Assembly: GCA_938029515.1 (NCBI GenBank)
Contig: CALJAQ010000083.1
Span: forward strand, 1 to 15,329
Direction: 5' to 3'
DNA from: an uncultured Nitrososphaerales archaeon
GTDB taxonomy: Archaea; Thermoproteota; Nitrososphaeria; Nitrososphaerales; JAAOZN01
Length of the DNA: 15,329 nt
A model generated the notes under the pieces. That model was not told the origin of the DNA, ran no database searches, and saw only the letters and a program-made list of their open reading frames with translations. Of this stretch, positions 6,951 to 14,353 are shown piece by piece. Every line of letters begins with the position of its first letter. Position 1 is the first letter of the stretch. The position numbers were made by a program, and so were the translations under genes.

Positions 6951-7676
6951 ATGCCCACATCAACACTACTTACAGTAAGTAATGTCACTAAACGGTTTGG
7001 TGGACTAGTTGCATTAAACGATGTGAGCTTTGAAGTTAAAGAGAAGGAGATCGTTGGTATAATTGGGCCTAACGGAGCTGGTAAGACCACACTCTTTAAC
7101 GTCATAACTGGCTTCTACCATCCAGATTCTGGGCGTGTAATATTTGACGGAGTAGACATAACCAAGTTTAGACCAGATCAGATATGTGCTTTGGGTTTGA
7201 CACGCACATTTCAACTTGTTAAACCCTTTAAGGATCTAACTGTATTCGAAAACGTCTTGATTGGTGCTATGCTTAAAAAAAGTAAGGCAGCGGCGGTAGA
7301 AAAGGCTGAGAAGGTGTTGAAGGATTTGAACTTACAGAGGCTGCGTGATGTTCAAGTTAAGAATATACCTGTGGCTGAAAGGAAGATCGTGGAGGCTGCA
7401 AGGGCGTTGGCAACCGAGCCTAAGATGCTTCTTTTAGACGAGGTTGCAGCTGGTCTAAACCCAGCAGAGAGCATGAAGGTTTTGGAGACCTTAAGGAAGG
7501 TGAGAGATCAAGGAGTTACACTCTGCTTAGTTGAGCATGTTATGCGGTTTATTATGGGCATTTCTGAGCGCATATTAGTTTTGGATAGGGGTGTAAAGAT
7601 AGCTGAAGGTTTGCCCTCAGAGATAGCATCTAATGAATCTGTAATACAAGCCTATCTTGGTGTTAAATATGCTTGA
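6951..7676 (+). CDS. livG: Branched-chain amino acid ABC transporter ATPase, LivG type
   Basis: The 241-residue ATP-binding subunit drives import of hydrophobic amino acids with a LivH/LivM permease pair, neither of which is in the window. Walker A is GPNGAGKTT (39-47). TRTFQLVKPFKDLTVFENV (84-102) is typical of LivG. Walker B is MLLLDE (159-164), followed by VAAGLNP, and the H loop is His196. The signature segment reads IPVAERK (139-145) where most ABC proteins have LSGGQ; as I recall, similar substitutions, along with Val after LLLDE, occur in a subgroup of LivG proteins, so I do not take it as inactivation. Start at the ATG 6951 is conventional; no clear Shine-Dalgarno is visible. It overlaps livF and appears to head livG-livF-iorB-iorA. 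Substrate is unproven. Confidence 0.93.
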   Translation: MPTSTLLTVSNVTKRFGGLVALNDVSFEVKEKEIVGIIGPNGAGKTTLFNVITGFYHPDSGRVIFDGVDITKFRPDQICALGLTRTFQLVKPFKDLTVFENVLIGAMLKKSKAAAVEKAEKVLKDLNLQRLRDVQVKNIPVAERKIVEAARALATEPKMLLLDEVAAGLNPAESMKVLETLRKVRDQGVTLCLVEHVMRFIMGISERILVLDRGVKIAEGLPSEIASNESVIQAYLGVKYA

Positions 7677-8367
7677 AGTAGATGCGCTAAACGTCTCATA
7701 CGGTGAGATTCAAGTGCTTTGGGACATCTCCCTTAAAGTGGATCAAGGCGAGATCGTTGCGCTCATAGGCTCTAATGGCGCTGGCAAAACAACCCTACTC
7801 AAGACCGTAGCTGGACTGCTTAAACCAACCTCTGGTTCTGTAAGCTACTTTAACGAGAGGTTAGACAAGCTGCCACCACATAAGATAGTGGAAAAGGGTA
7901 TAGCGCTGGTCCCAGAAGGTAGAGGGCTTTTCCCACATATGACGGTATACGAAAACCTTCTGATGGGAGCTTACACACAGCGTCAAAACAGTAAAGAAAC
8001 ACTCAACTGGGTCTATGAAATATTTCCGATACTAAAAGAGCGGGCAAGCCAACAAGCATCTACACTAAGTGGTGGGGAGCAGCAGATGCTGGCCATAGGG
8101 CGAAGCCTAATGAGCAACCCAAAGTTTCTTATGTTAGATGAGCCATCCCAAGGCTTAGGACCTAAGGTAGTTCTTAAGATACTTGACACGATTAAGCAGA
8201 TCAACAATAGGGGCGTTACGATCATGTTAGTTGAGCAGAGTGTACCTTTCGCCCTTGAGTTGGCTAATAGAGTGTATGTGATTGAAAACGGTAAGATAAT
8301 CTACAGCGGCAGAAGCGAAGAAGTAGGAAGTTTAGAAGACGTTAAGAAGGCGTATTTAGGCATATAA
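7669..8367 (+). CDS. livF: Branched-chain amino acid ABC transporter ATPase, LivF type
   Basis: The 232-residue partner ATPase of LivG has Walker A GSNGAGKTT (34-42), VPEGRGLFPHMTVYENLLMG (81-100), which is characteristic of LivF, a full signature LSGGEQQ (133-139), Walker B FLMLDE (153-158), PSQGLGP, and Gln190 in the H-loop place as usual for this subfamily. The frame is open from 7657, but the ATG at 7669 gives the normal LivF N-terminus (MLEVDALNVSYG) and overlaps the end of livG by 8 bases, implying coupled translation. It lies 39 bases before iorB. The pairing of intact LivF with a LivG of altered signature suggests unequal ATP sites; that is inference. Confidence 0.94.
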   Translation: MLEVDALNVSYGEIQVLWDISLKVDQGEIVALIGSNGAGKTTLLKTVAGLLKPTSGSVSYFNERLDKLPPHKIVEKGIALVPEGRGLFPHMTVYENLLMGAYTQRQNSKETLNWVYEIFPILKERASQQASTLSGGEQQMLAIGRSLMSNPKFLMLDEPSQGLGPKVVLKILDTIKQINNRGVTIMLVEQSVPFALELANRVYVIENGKIIYSGRSEEVGSLEDVKKAYLGI

Positions 8368-8406
8368 TAATTAGTGAAGCATAAATAGGTTTTATGCGTA
8401 TTAATA

Positions 8407-9057
8407 TTGTGTGGCACTTTGCAGACTTCAGTAGAGCGTTTTGATGTGTTAATAGCTGGCGTTGGAGGGCAAGGCACAATCTTAGCTTCAAGGATAATAG
8501 GTAGGGCAGCGGTTATAGCCGGGCTTAAGGTAAGGGGCTCTGAGCTATTAGGCATGTCTCAAAGAGGGGGGGCGGTGTATAGCCACATAAGATTTGGCAC
8601 TAAAGTAGAGGCGCCGATAATACCTGAAGGGACTGCTCACATACTTCTAAGCTTTGAACCTTCAGAAGGGCTTAGATACTTACACTACCTCTCAAAGAAC
8701 AGTTTAATACTAGTAAATACGAAGCCAATCATACCACAAACAGTTTCATCAGGATTAAGTAAATACCCTGAGCTTGAGCATATAACGCAACACTACCGTA
8801 GCTACGCTACGACGATAATGTTAGATGCGACAGCGTTGGCAATTCAAGCAGGAAACCCTATAGCAACCAACAGCGTTATGATAGGCGCCATGGTTGGCTC
8901 AGGAAGGTTTCCTTTATCTACTGAGGTAATGCTCCAAGCGGTAGAGGAGTCGGTAAGAAAGAGTCTATTTGAGGTGAATAAGAAGGCTTTTTACCTAGGT
9001 TTCGAAAAAGTTAAGCAGATCTTGGAGTCTGAGGGCAAAGCAGACGTTGCACTCTAG
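8407..9057 (+). CDS. iorB: Indolepyruvate ferredoxin oxidoreductase, beta subunit
   Basis: The 216-residue subunit corresponds to the gamma domain of 2-oxoacid:ferredoxin oxidoreductases and works with IorA to convert arylpyruvates plus CoA into aryl-acetyl-CoA, CO2 and reduced ferredoxin. The N-terminus shows VLIAGVGGQGTILASRIIG (14-32), then LKVRGSELLGMSQRGGAVYS, both hallmark stretches of the family. Length fits IorB. The likely start is TTG at 8407; another TTG at 8419 is possible, and no ribosome site is obvious. A/T-rich TATA-like DNA just upstream (8388-8400) leaves room for an internal promoter with a leaderless message. The iorB-iorA order and a 15-base gap support a two-subunit complex. 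Confidence 0.93.
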   Translation: MCGTLQTSVERFDVLIAGVGGQGTILASRIIGRAAVIAGLKVRGSELLGMSQRGGAVYSHIRFGTKVEAPIIPEGTAHILLSFEPSEGLRYLHYLSKNSLILVNTKPIIPQTVSSGLSKYPELEHITQHYRSYATTIMLDATALAIQAGNPIATNSVMIGAMVGSGRFPLSTEVMLQAVEESVRKSLFEVNKKAFYLGFEKVKQILESEGKADVAL

Positions 9058-9072
9058 TAGGTGGTGTGAGCA

Positions 9073-11010
9073 TTGAGTCTAAGATCTTTGGTTGGGCGGA
9101 AGAATGGTGGGAAGGTTCTCTTAATGGGAAACGAGGCTATCGCTTGGGGTGCTGTAGAGGGTGGTGTATCTGTGGCTGCAGGCTACCCCGGTACACCGTC
9201 TTCAGAGATAATAGATAGTTTGGCTGAGGTGGCAAAAGAGTATAACATCTACGTCGAATGGTCTACGAATGAGAAGGTTGCTCTTGAAGTGGCGCTAGCA
9301 GCTTCGTACTGCAAACTTAGAAGCATGACCTCTATGAAGCATGTTGGATTAAATGTAGCGCATGACTCCTTTATGACTGCGGCGCATATAGGTGCAAGAG
9401 GGGGCTTTATAGTTGTTTCTTGTGACGACCCAGGTGCTTGGAGCTCTCAGAATGAGCAGGATAATAGGTATATAGCGATGCAAGCGTATGTTCCTGTCTT
9501 TGAGCCTTATACTCCAGATGAAGCGAAGAAGATGATGATCTACGCTTTCCAATACTCTGAGGATTACGGGCAGCCAGTTATGTTGAGAAGTACGACTAGA
9601 GTGAGCCACGCTACCTCTGAAGTCGAGTTAGGGGCTGTGCACAGGCTTGAGCGTAAGCCTGTGTGGGAGAAGAGGCCAGATCTGTTGGTATACGACTCCG
9701 CTGGCGCTAGAAGAAATAGAGTTGAGATGGTGAAGCGGTTTGAGAGGATTGTAAACGAGGTTGATAAGGTGCCCTTCAACAAGCTGATGGTGGTCGACGG
9801 GTCTAAGAAGGGTATTGTGGCTTCTGGGTTGGCGTATGGCTACGTTAAAGAAGCCTTAAACTTACTCAATTTAGACGGTAAGGTCTCTCTACTTAAGCTG
9901 GGTATGACGTACCCAATATCTAAGGGGTTGGTTAAGAATCTTTTAGAGAATGTCGAAGAACTGCTCATAGTTGAGGAGCTGGAGCCTATAGCTGAAAACA
10001 TAATCAAAGCTTACGCAGCGGATCAAGGTTTCAGGATTCGCTTTCACGGTAAAGACCTCATACCGCTAATAGGTGAATTAACGACAAAACCAGTGTTGCA
10101 AGCGCTTACAAAGTTTCTAGGAGTCGAGTCTCCGATAGACTACGATGAAGTAAGTAGGCTATCAGAGGCTGCTGCACGACTCCCACCGACACGCCCACCT
10201 GTCCTCTGCCCAGGCTGCCCCCATAGAGCATCATACTTCTCTTTAAAGAAGGTTGCTACAAGAGTTGCTAATAACCCTAAGCGCTTCGGTTTAGAGCAAG
10301 TCTTCGGCGAATCTACATCACCCATTTACCCAGGGGATATAGGCTGCTATGGGTTAGCATACTTGCCGCCATTCAAAGCGATAGATCTCGCCATAAGTAT
10401 GGGTGGAGGACTAGGTTTCGCTAACGGATTAGCTCATATAGTAAAAGCGCCTATAGTAGTGAGCATAGGTGACTCAACATTCTTCCACGCTGGCATACCA
10501 GCGCTGATAAACGCAGTACATCATAAGGCACGGCTGGTTGTGGTCATACTTGACAACGACGTGACGGCGATGACGGGTGAGCAGCCTACACCAGGCTCTG
10601 CTGTCGATGCGTTGGGGCAGCCTGCGCCTCGAGTTATGCTTGAAGACTTGGCTAAGGGCTGCGGTGTAAGCTATGTGCAGGTGGTAGATCCGAGCGACTT
10701 TAAGAGAAGTCAAGAAGTGCTTGAAGAAGCGTTAAAAGTTGATGGGCCTGCTGTAGTGATCTTCAGACGACCTTGCGAGCTTGTGAGAACGAGAGAAATG
10801 AGAAGGCAAGGGGTTCTACCTGAACCTTACACCGTAGATCAGGCTAAGTGCACTAAATGCATGATCTGCATAACAAGCTTTGGATGCCCAGCTATCTATA
10901 AGCAAGGTAACCTAATACAAATAGACCCTACTTTATGCACAGGTTGCGGAGACTGCGCACAGATCTGTCCACATAACGCTTTCGTACAAGCTTTGGTTAA
11001 AACTGCTTAG
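9073..11010 (+). CDS. iorA: Indolepyruvate ferredoxin oxidoreductase, alpha subunit
   Basis: The 645-residue catalytic subunit contains an N-terminal pyrimidine-binding domain with GYPGTPSSEIID and the NEKVALEVA helix whose Glu activates thiamine. A transketolase C-terminal-like domain sits in the middle. The thiamine diphosphate domain starts near LCPGCPHRASY and includes GDIGCYGL, GDSTFFHAGIPALINA and LDNDVTAMTG. The C-terminal ferredoxin domain has Cys593, 596, 599 and 605 (CTKCMICITSFGCP) and Cys622, 625, 628 and 632 (CTGCGDCAQICP), matching IorA usage with a longer last gap in the first motif. Reduced ferredoxin is the expected product. The start is TTG at 9073 behind AGGTGGTG (9059-9066). 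It ends 1 base from the convergent hdrB-like gene. Aryl specificity is inferred from the subfamily. Confidence 0.96.
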   Translation: MSLRSLVGRKNGGKVLLMGNEAIAWGAVEGGVSVAAGYPGTPSSEIIDSLAEVAKEYNIYVEWSTNEKVALEVALAASYCKLRSMTSMKHVGLNVAHDSFMTAAHIGARGGFIVVSCDDPGAWSSQNEQDNRYIAMQAYVPVFEPYTPDEAKKMMIYAFQYSEDYGQPVMLRSTTRVSHATSEVELGAVHRLERKPVWEKRPDLLVYDSAGARRNRVEMVKRFERIVNEVDKVPFNKLMVVDGSKKGIVASGLAYGYVKEALNLLNLDGKVSLLKLGMTYPISKGLVKNLLENVEELLIVEELEPIAENIIKAYAADQGFRIRFHGKDLIPLIGELTTKPVLQALTKFLGVESPIDYDEVSRLSEAAARLPPTRPPVLCPGCPHRASYFSLKKVATRVANNPKRFGLEQVFGESTSPIYPGDIGCYGLAYLPPFKAIDLAISMGGGLGFANGLAHIVKAPIVVSIGDSTFFHAGIPALINAVHHKARLVVVILDNDVTAMTGEQPTPGSAVDALGQPAPRVMLEDLAKGCGVSYVQVVDPSDFKRSQEVLEEALKVDGPAVVIFRRPCELVRTREMRRQGVLPEPYTVDQAKCTKCMICITSFGCPAIYKQGNLIQIDPTLCTGCGDCAQICPHNAFVQALVKTA

Positions 11011-11011
11011 G

Positions 11012-11890
11012 TTAAACCAGCTTCTGAATCAGGCGGTCAGCCTTAACTCTGTGGGAGGCTAAACCCATTTCTTCTACAGAGAAGCCCATCGCTAAGCCAA
11101 GTAGCTGAGTATAGTAGAAGACTGGTACATTATGCCTCTTCTTAGCTTTAAGGTTCACCTCAACCTGCCCAGCGTCATACTGCAGGAAGCAGGTTGGGCA
11201 TATGGTAACCAAGCCGTCTACACCAAGTTCGTTCAACTCAGTAAGTTTTTCGTCTAATGCCGCTATCATCTTGCTTTCATCTATGAATCTTGAGAACGAC
11301 GCGCAACACAGCCTCTCCGTCTTATATCTTACAGGCTCAGCACCCAAAGCCCTAATGATTTCATTGAATGAAGCTGGGTCAGATGGGTTATCATATTCTT
11401 CTAGATCGTGTATTATATGGCAGCCTAAATGAGGCGCAAATCTTAACCCATTCAAAGGTTTAACAATATACTTCTGCAGCTCTTCTACACCTATCTTCTT
11501 ATAGAGTAGCCAGAGTATGCTCCTCACTTCAGTTGTGCCCCTGTATCTTCTTCCTACGCTACTTAATACGCTGTTGACTGTATCTCTGAGCTTCTGGCTA
11601 CGCTTCAGATCTTTATCTACAGTACTTAGCGTTAGGTTGCAACCTGAGCAGATAGTAAGTAGCTCCTTAGCCTGCTCTTCAGCCAAGCTTATATTTCTAG
11701 CTGCAAGGACGTACCAAGCTGACTTATCGGCAAAGACGGTGGAAGTCGGATCTGGGCAGCAGCTCGCGTCAACGATCTGGGTAACCTGCACACCGAGTCT
11801 GTCGAACACCTTTAGAGTGGCGGCTTCAATATGCGGTAGGCGTGCTGGTATGAAGCAGCCGGTGAATAAGGCGTATTGAAGATCAGCCAA
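11012..11890 (-). CDS. HdrB-like heterodisulfide reductase subunit (two CCG domains)
   Basis: The 292-residue protein has two complete CCG domains, each expected to help bind a noncubane [4Fe-4S] cluster of the HdrB type. The first uses Cys12, Cys44-Cys45 and Cys81-x2-Cys84 (C-x31-CC-x35-CxxC). The second uses Cys157, Cys195-Cys196 and Cys231-x2-Cys234 (C-x37-CC-x34-CxxC). Spacing is canonical, although Pro or Ala follows the Cys pair where Gly is usual. In methanogens HdrB reduces the CoM-S-S-CoB disulfide; in non-methanogens homologues act in other thiol or electron-transfer complexes, so the substrate here is unknown. The start is TTG at 11890, behind GGTGA inside the end of the upstream ferredoxin gene and 5 bases after its stop: a tight two-gene operon. 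HdrA and HdrC are absent from the window. Confidence 0.88.
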   Translation of the reverse strand: MADLQYALFTGCFIPARLPHIEAATLKVFDRLGVQVTQIVDASCCPDPTSTVFADKSAWYVLAARNISLAEEQAKELLTICSGCNLTLSTVDKDLKRSQKLRDTVNSVLSSVGRRYRGTTEVRSILWLLYKKIGVEELQKYIVKPLNGLRFAPHLGCHIIHDLEEYDNPSDPASFNEIIRALGAEPVRYKTERLCCASFSRFIDESKMIAALDEKLTELNELGVDGLVTICPTCFLQYDAGQVEVNLKAKKRHNVPVFYYTQLLGLAMGFSVEEMGLASHRVKADRLIQKLV

Positions 11891-11895
11891 AAGAT

Positions 11896-12642
11896 TTAGT
11901 CACCCTTCTTAGATGTCAAGGCTTTAAGAACGGTCTGAACTTCCTCTTTCGGTCTTCTGACCTCACTCAAACCTAGAGAGCGTCTCCTCTTTAAAACAGT
12001 TTCTGATAGGGTCGCTAAGGAAGCCTCTTTGGATATTGTTAAGAGGTTTCCTACACAATAGTCTAGAAACTTACGTAGAGCATCAGACTTGGTAGACACC
12101 AATTGGTTAAAGAAGGTAGTGTCGCCAACAAACCCCTTAGACAACACTAACCCCCTACTTGTCGTCAAAACACCTGCTCTAGTAGAGGATGAAATAAGCA
12201 ACGCTACCCTATCCTTCTTAAGTGAAGACACATCTTCAGCAGAACAATATCTTAAGGCGCCTCTATCACAGACCTTCACACACAGCGGATCACCGTTACA
12301 TAGATCACACTTAACAGCTTTACCCAAATTGTCAAACGCCACACCTTCAACTGGGCAGACCATAAAACAGCTTCTACACCCGACGCAAGTCTCACTCCTA
12401 ATAAAGCTGACGCCTTTAACTTCATCCAACAAGATAGAACCTGTAGGGCAGACGACCTTACAGAAGGGCTCATCACATTGAAGGCAGAAGAAGAGAGAGA
12501 ACTGCCTACCCACACCTTTAACCAGCTTTATTGCCGGTATGCCTCTAAATTCACCTAACCGTTTTATGCACGCTTCTACACACTTCTCACATCCGTCACA
12601 TAGCCGTGGGTCGAAGGTTAAGATCCTTTTTTGTGTAGGCAT
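11896..12642 (-). CDS. Four-cluster ferredoxin-type electron transfer protein (HycB/CooF-like)
   Basis: The 248-residue protein carries sixteen Cys in four groups that should hold four [4Fe-4S] clusters: 15/18/21/25, 53/56/61/65, 86/89/92/96 and 112/115/121/125 (CDGCEKCVEAC, CLQCDEPFCKVVCP, CVGCRSCFMVCP, CDLCNGDPLCVKVC). The layout matches electron-relay subunits such as HycB, CooF and DmsB, which wire an oxidoreductase to a partner. About 115 residues after the last cluster have no motif I recognise. Translation could begin at TTG 12648 or ATG 12642; I prefer the ATG because a TTTATA box sits about 27-34 bases upstream, implying a leaderless or nearly leaderless message. It is cotranscribed with the HdrB-like gene, presumably its partner. 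No signal peptide or twin-Arg motif is seen, so it should be cytosolic. Confidence 0.9.
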   Translation of the reverse strand: MPTQKRILTFDPRLCDGCEKCVEACIKRLGEFRGIPAIKLVKGVGRQFSLFFCLQCDEPFCKVVCPTGSILLDEVKGVSFIRSETCVGCRSCFMVCPVEGVAFDNLGKAVKCDLCNGDPLCVKVCDRGALRYCSAEDVSSLKKDRVALLISSSTRAGVLTTSRGLVLSKGFVGDTTFFNQLVSTKSDALRKFLDYCVGNLLTISKEASLATLSETVLKRRRSLGLSEVRRPKEEVQTVLKALTSKKGD

Positions 12643-12670
12643 CCTCAATAAATGATACTCATAAGTATCC

Positions 12671-12676
12671 TATAAA
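12671..12676 (-). promoter_or_regulatory. TATA box of the ferredoxin-hdrB-like operon
   Basis: On the minus strand the sequence reads TTTATA with purine-rich ATGAAG just upstream as a possible TFB site. It predicts transcription starting near 12648, essentially at the start codon. It lies in a 90-base region shared with the divergent thioesterase gene, whose own TTAAAA element is near 12710-12715. Confidence 0.5.
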
Positions 12677-12739
12677 CTTCATCACAGCGCCTTCAACCCA
12701 AGATTAAGCTTAAAACCATGGTGAGAAATTATATGTAGC

Positions 12740-13159
12740 ATGAGTGGATACGAGGGTATAATAATCAGAATAAGGTTCCACGATACAGATCACAGCGGAA
12801 GGGTCTACTTCTCAAAATATGCAGATTGGATGGATGATGGGATCATAGAGTTCTTCCGCTCCAAAGGGATAGTCTTTGCAGATATACAAAAGACGCTAGT
12901 CGACTCAGAAAGCGTAGAAGGCACATTCGTAATAGGCGAGTTCAGCTGCAGAATCCACGCTCCTTCAAAGTTTGACGATATAATAAAGATTAAATCTAAA
13001 GTCGCTGAACTTCGAACAAAGGTTGTAAGATTTGAGTCAGAAGTAGTAGATGCCAACACAGAGGTTAGGCTTGCTACAGGAAGCGTAACATACATCTGGG
13101 TCAGAGGCGGGGCATCAGCACCTATACCTGAGCAGATAGTAAAGCGTCTACAAAGTTGA
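12740..13159 (+). CDS. Hotdog-fold acyl-CoA thioesterase (4HBT family)
   Basis: The 139-residue protein shows the 4-hydroxybenzoyl-CoA thioesterase pattern near its N-terminus: RFHDTDHSGRVYFSKYADWM (12-31), in which Asp17 matches the catalytic Asp of that family, followed by the hydrophobic long helix. Strands GEFSCRIHAPSKFDDIIKIK and the later RLATGSVTYIWV complete a single hotdog domain; such proteins assemble as tetramers. The reaction would be hydrolysis of an acyl- or aryl-CoA. Its nearness to iorBA makes an arylacetyl-CoA an attractive substrate, which is inference. The start ATG lies about 30 bases after a TTAAAA element and lacks a Shine-Dalgarno, suggesting a leaderless or very short-leader message. 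It converges with the M29/NicX-like gene, 5 bases away. Confidence 0.85.
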   Translation: MSGYEGIIIRIRFHDTDHSGRVYFSKYADWMDDGIIEFFRSKGIVFADIQKTLVDSESVEGTFVIGEFSCRIHAPSKFDDIIKIKSKVAELRTKVVRFESEVVDANTEVRLATGSVTYIWVRGGASAPIPEQIVKRLQS

Positions 13160-13164
13160 TGAAG

Positions 13165-14181
13165 TTAAAGCACACCGAGTTCGGCACATAGCTTAGCTAG
13201 GTTAGGCTTCACGTACATCCCTGACTCCTCAATAACTTCTCCATCAACTTCGATAGTAGGGTTCAACACCACGCCATCGGTATGATTCTTCGCTGGACGA
13301 CCTCTATAATGCCCAACACCAATAACTACACTACCAAAATACCGTTCATCAACAGCTATCCTCCCCGTAAGCTTTCTAACACCAGGATTGAAGCCTGGGC
13401 TTACATGTGCGAAGTTGAACATATTTGGGTCGTCGTAGCTTTTGAGCCACTTCTCAAAGAGCTTCGCTTCCCAACCTCCTTTCACCGCAGTTATCCTACC
13501 TCTTTCAACCTCCAACCTAACGGGCGACTTCAGAAGCCCAAGCTCATTAGGCGGCCAGAGTGTCCCATCAAATACTATGGTGCCGTTCACATCCTCCAGG
13601 TCTGTTGAAAAGGTAACTTGTCCGGCGAGCATCGCAACATCACCTGGCTTAGTAGCCCTTGAGCCTGATTGGTGAACCTCGCTTGTGGGTTTAAGTCTGC
13701 AGGTTAGATCCATCCCCAGTTCTGAGGTTATCCTTATATTCTTTCCTTGCTTAAACACTTCTACTAGCGCTTCACCCAACTCAAGGAGCTTAGGTAGATC
13801 AACCTTACCAACACACTTTACAAGCAGATCGCTGTCTACAAAAGATAGACAGATGAACCTCGCACCGGCTTCAACCGCCTCTTTCTGCGCCTTGGTATAT
13901 AGAGTCACTGCGTAGTCTATGATGGCGTCTGAACATTTCATGGCTGCGGCGACTTGCTCAGGAGGCTCAATCATAATATTTGGCAGAATCGTCTCATACC
14001 ACATAACGCTAACCTTCGCCCCCATACTTCTAGCCATAGCAGCAGTAGCTAAAACTGCTTGCATATCACTAGCAGTATCAGCCAGAACAAGCACCTTTTC
14101 TCCCTCTTTTATACCAAGAATGTCGTCGCAGAGTTTAGCAGCTGCTTTAACGACCTCAAGTTCTAACAACCAGCACCACAT
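13165..14181 (-). CDS. M29 aminopeptidase / NicX-like metalloprotein
   Basis: The 338-residue protein (from the ATG at 14181) belongs to the group containing thermophilic M29 aminopeptidases and the ring-cleaving dioxygenase NicX. The N-terminal alpha/beta domain includes GEKVLVLADTASDM. The C-terminal part has LEDVNGTIVFDG, GLLKSPVRLEVERGRI, AHVSPGFNPGVR and NHTDGVVLNP; the last supplies a His-x-Asp metal pair that both groups use, with a further His in AHVSPG. At the position where M29 peptidases have GEV with a metal-binding Glu, this protein has GQV, so peptidase activity is uncertain. A TTG at 14220 would add 13 residues, but a TTTACA element at 14210-14205 is well placed for a leaderless message from the ATG. 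It diverges from dppB, consistent with a role in peptide or amino acid breakdown. Confidence 0.78.
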   Translation of the reverse strand: MWCWLLELEVVKAAAKLCDDILGIKEGEKVLVLADTASDMQAVLATAAMARSMGAKVSVMWYETILPNIMIEPPEQVAAAMKCSDAIIDYAVTLYTKAQKEAVEAGARFICLSFVDSDLLVKCVGKVDLPKLLELGEALVEVFKQGKNIRITSELGMDLTCRLKPTSEVHQSGSRATKPGDVAMLAGQVTFSTDLEDVNGTIVFDGTLWPPNELGLLKSPVRLEVERGRITAVKGGWEAKLFEKWLKSYDDPNMFNFAHVSPGFNPGVRKLTGRIAVDERYFGSVVIGVGHYRGRPAKNHTDGVVLNPTIEVDGEVIEESGMYVKPNLAKLCAELGVL

Positions 14182-14288
14182 CTTAATCTTACCCAGACGC
14201 TCTATGTAAACTTTTTGCAAATATGGTGTTTAATATTCAGCTAATTACAAATAGTAACCGCAGCTTTCGCAATAAAATACCATAATAA

Positions 14289-14297
14289 TATATAAAA
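14289..14297 (+). promoter_or_regulatory. TATA box of the dpp operon
   Basis: TATATAAAA in a strongly A/T-rich stretch predicts a transcript start near 14315-14320 and a leader of about 35 bases ending in AGGGG (14342-14346), 7 bases before the dppB ATG. A second A/T element at 14321-14330 is an alternative. Confidence 0.5.
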
Positions 14298-14353
14298 CGG
14301 ACACTACTCCTTACTATTAGAATAAAATAATCGCTAAAAGAAGGGGCTTCAAG

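Noticed and set aside
7365..7388. LivG signature IPVAERK read as an inactivating mutation
   Set aside because: Walker A, Walker B and H loop are intact, and LivG subgroups with comparable substitutions exist as far as I recall, so this is probably a family variant.
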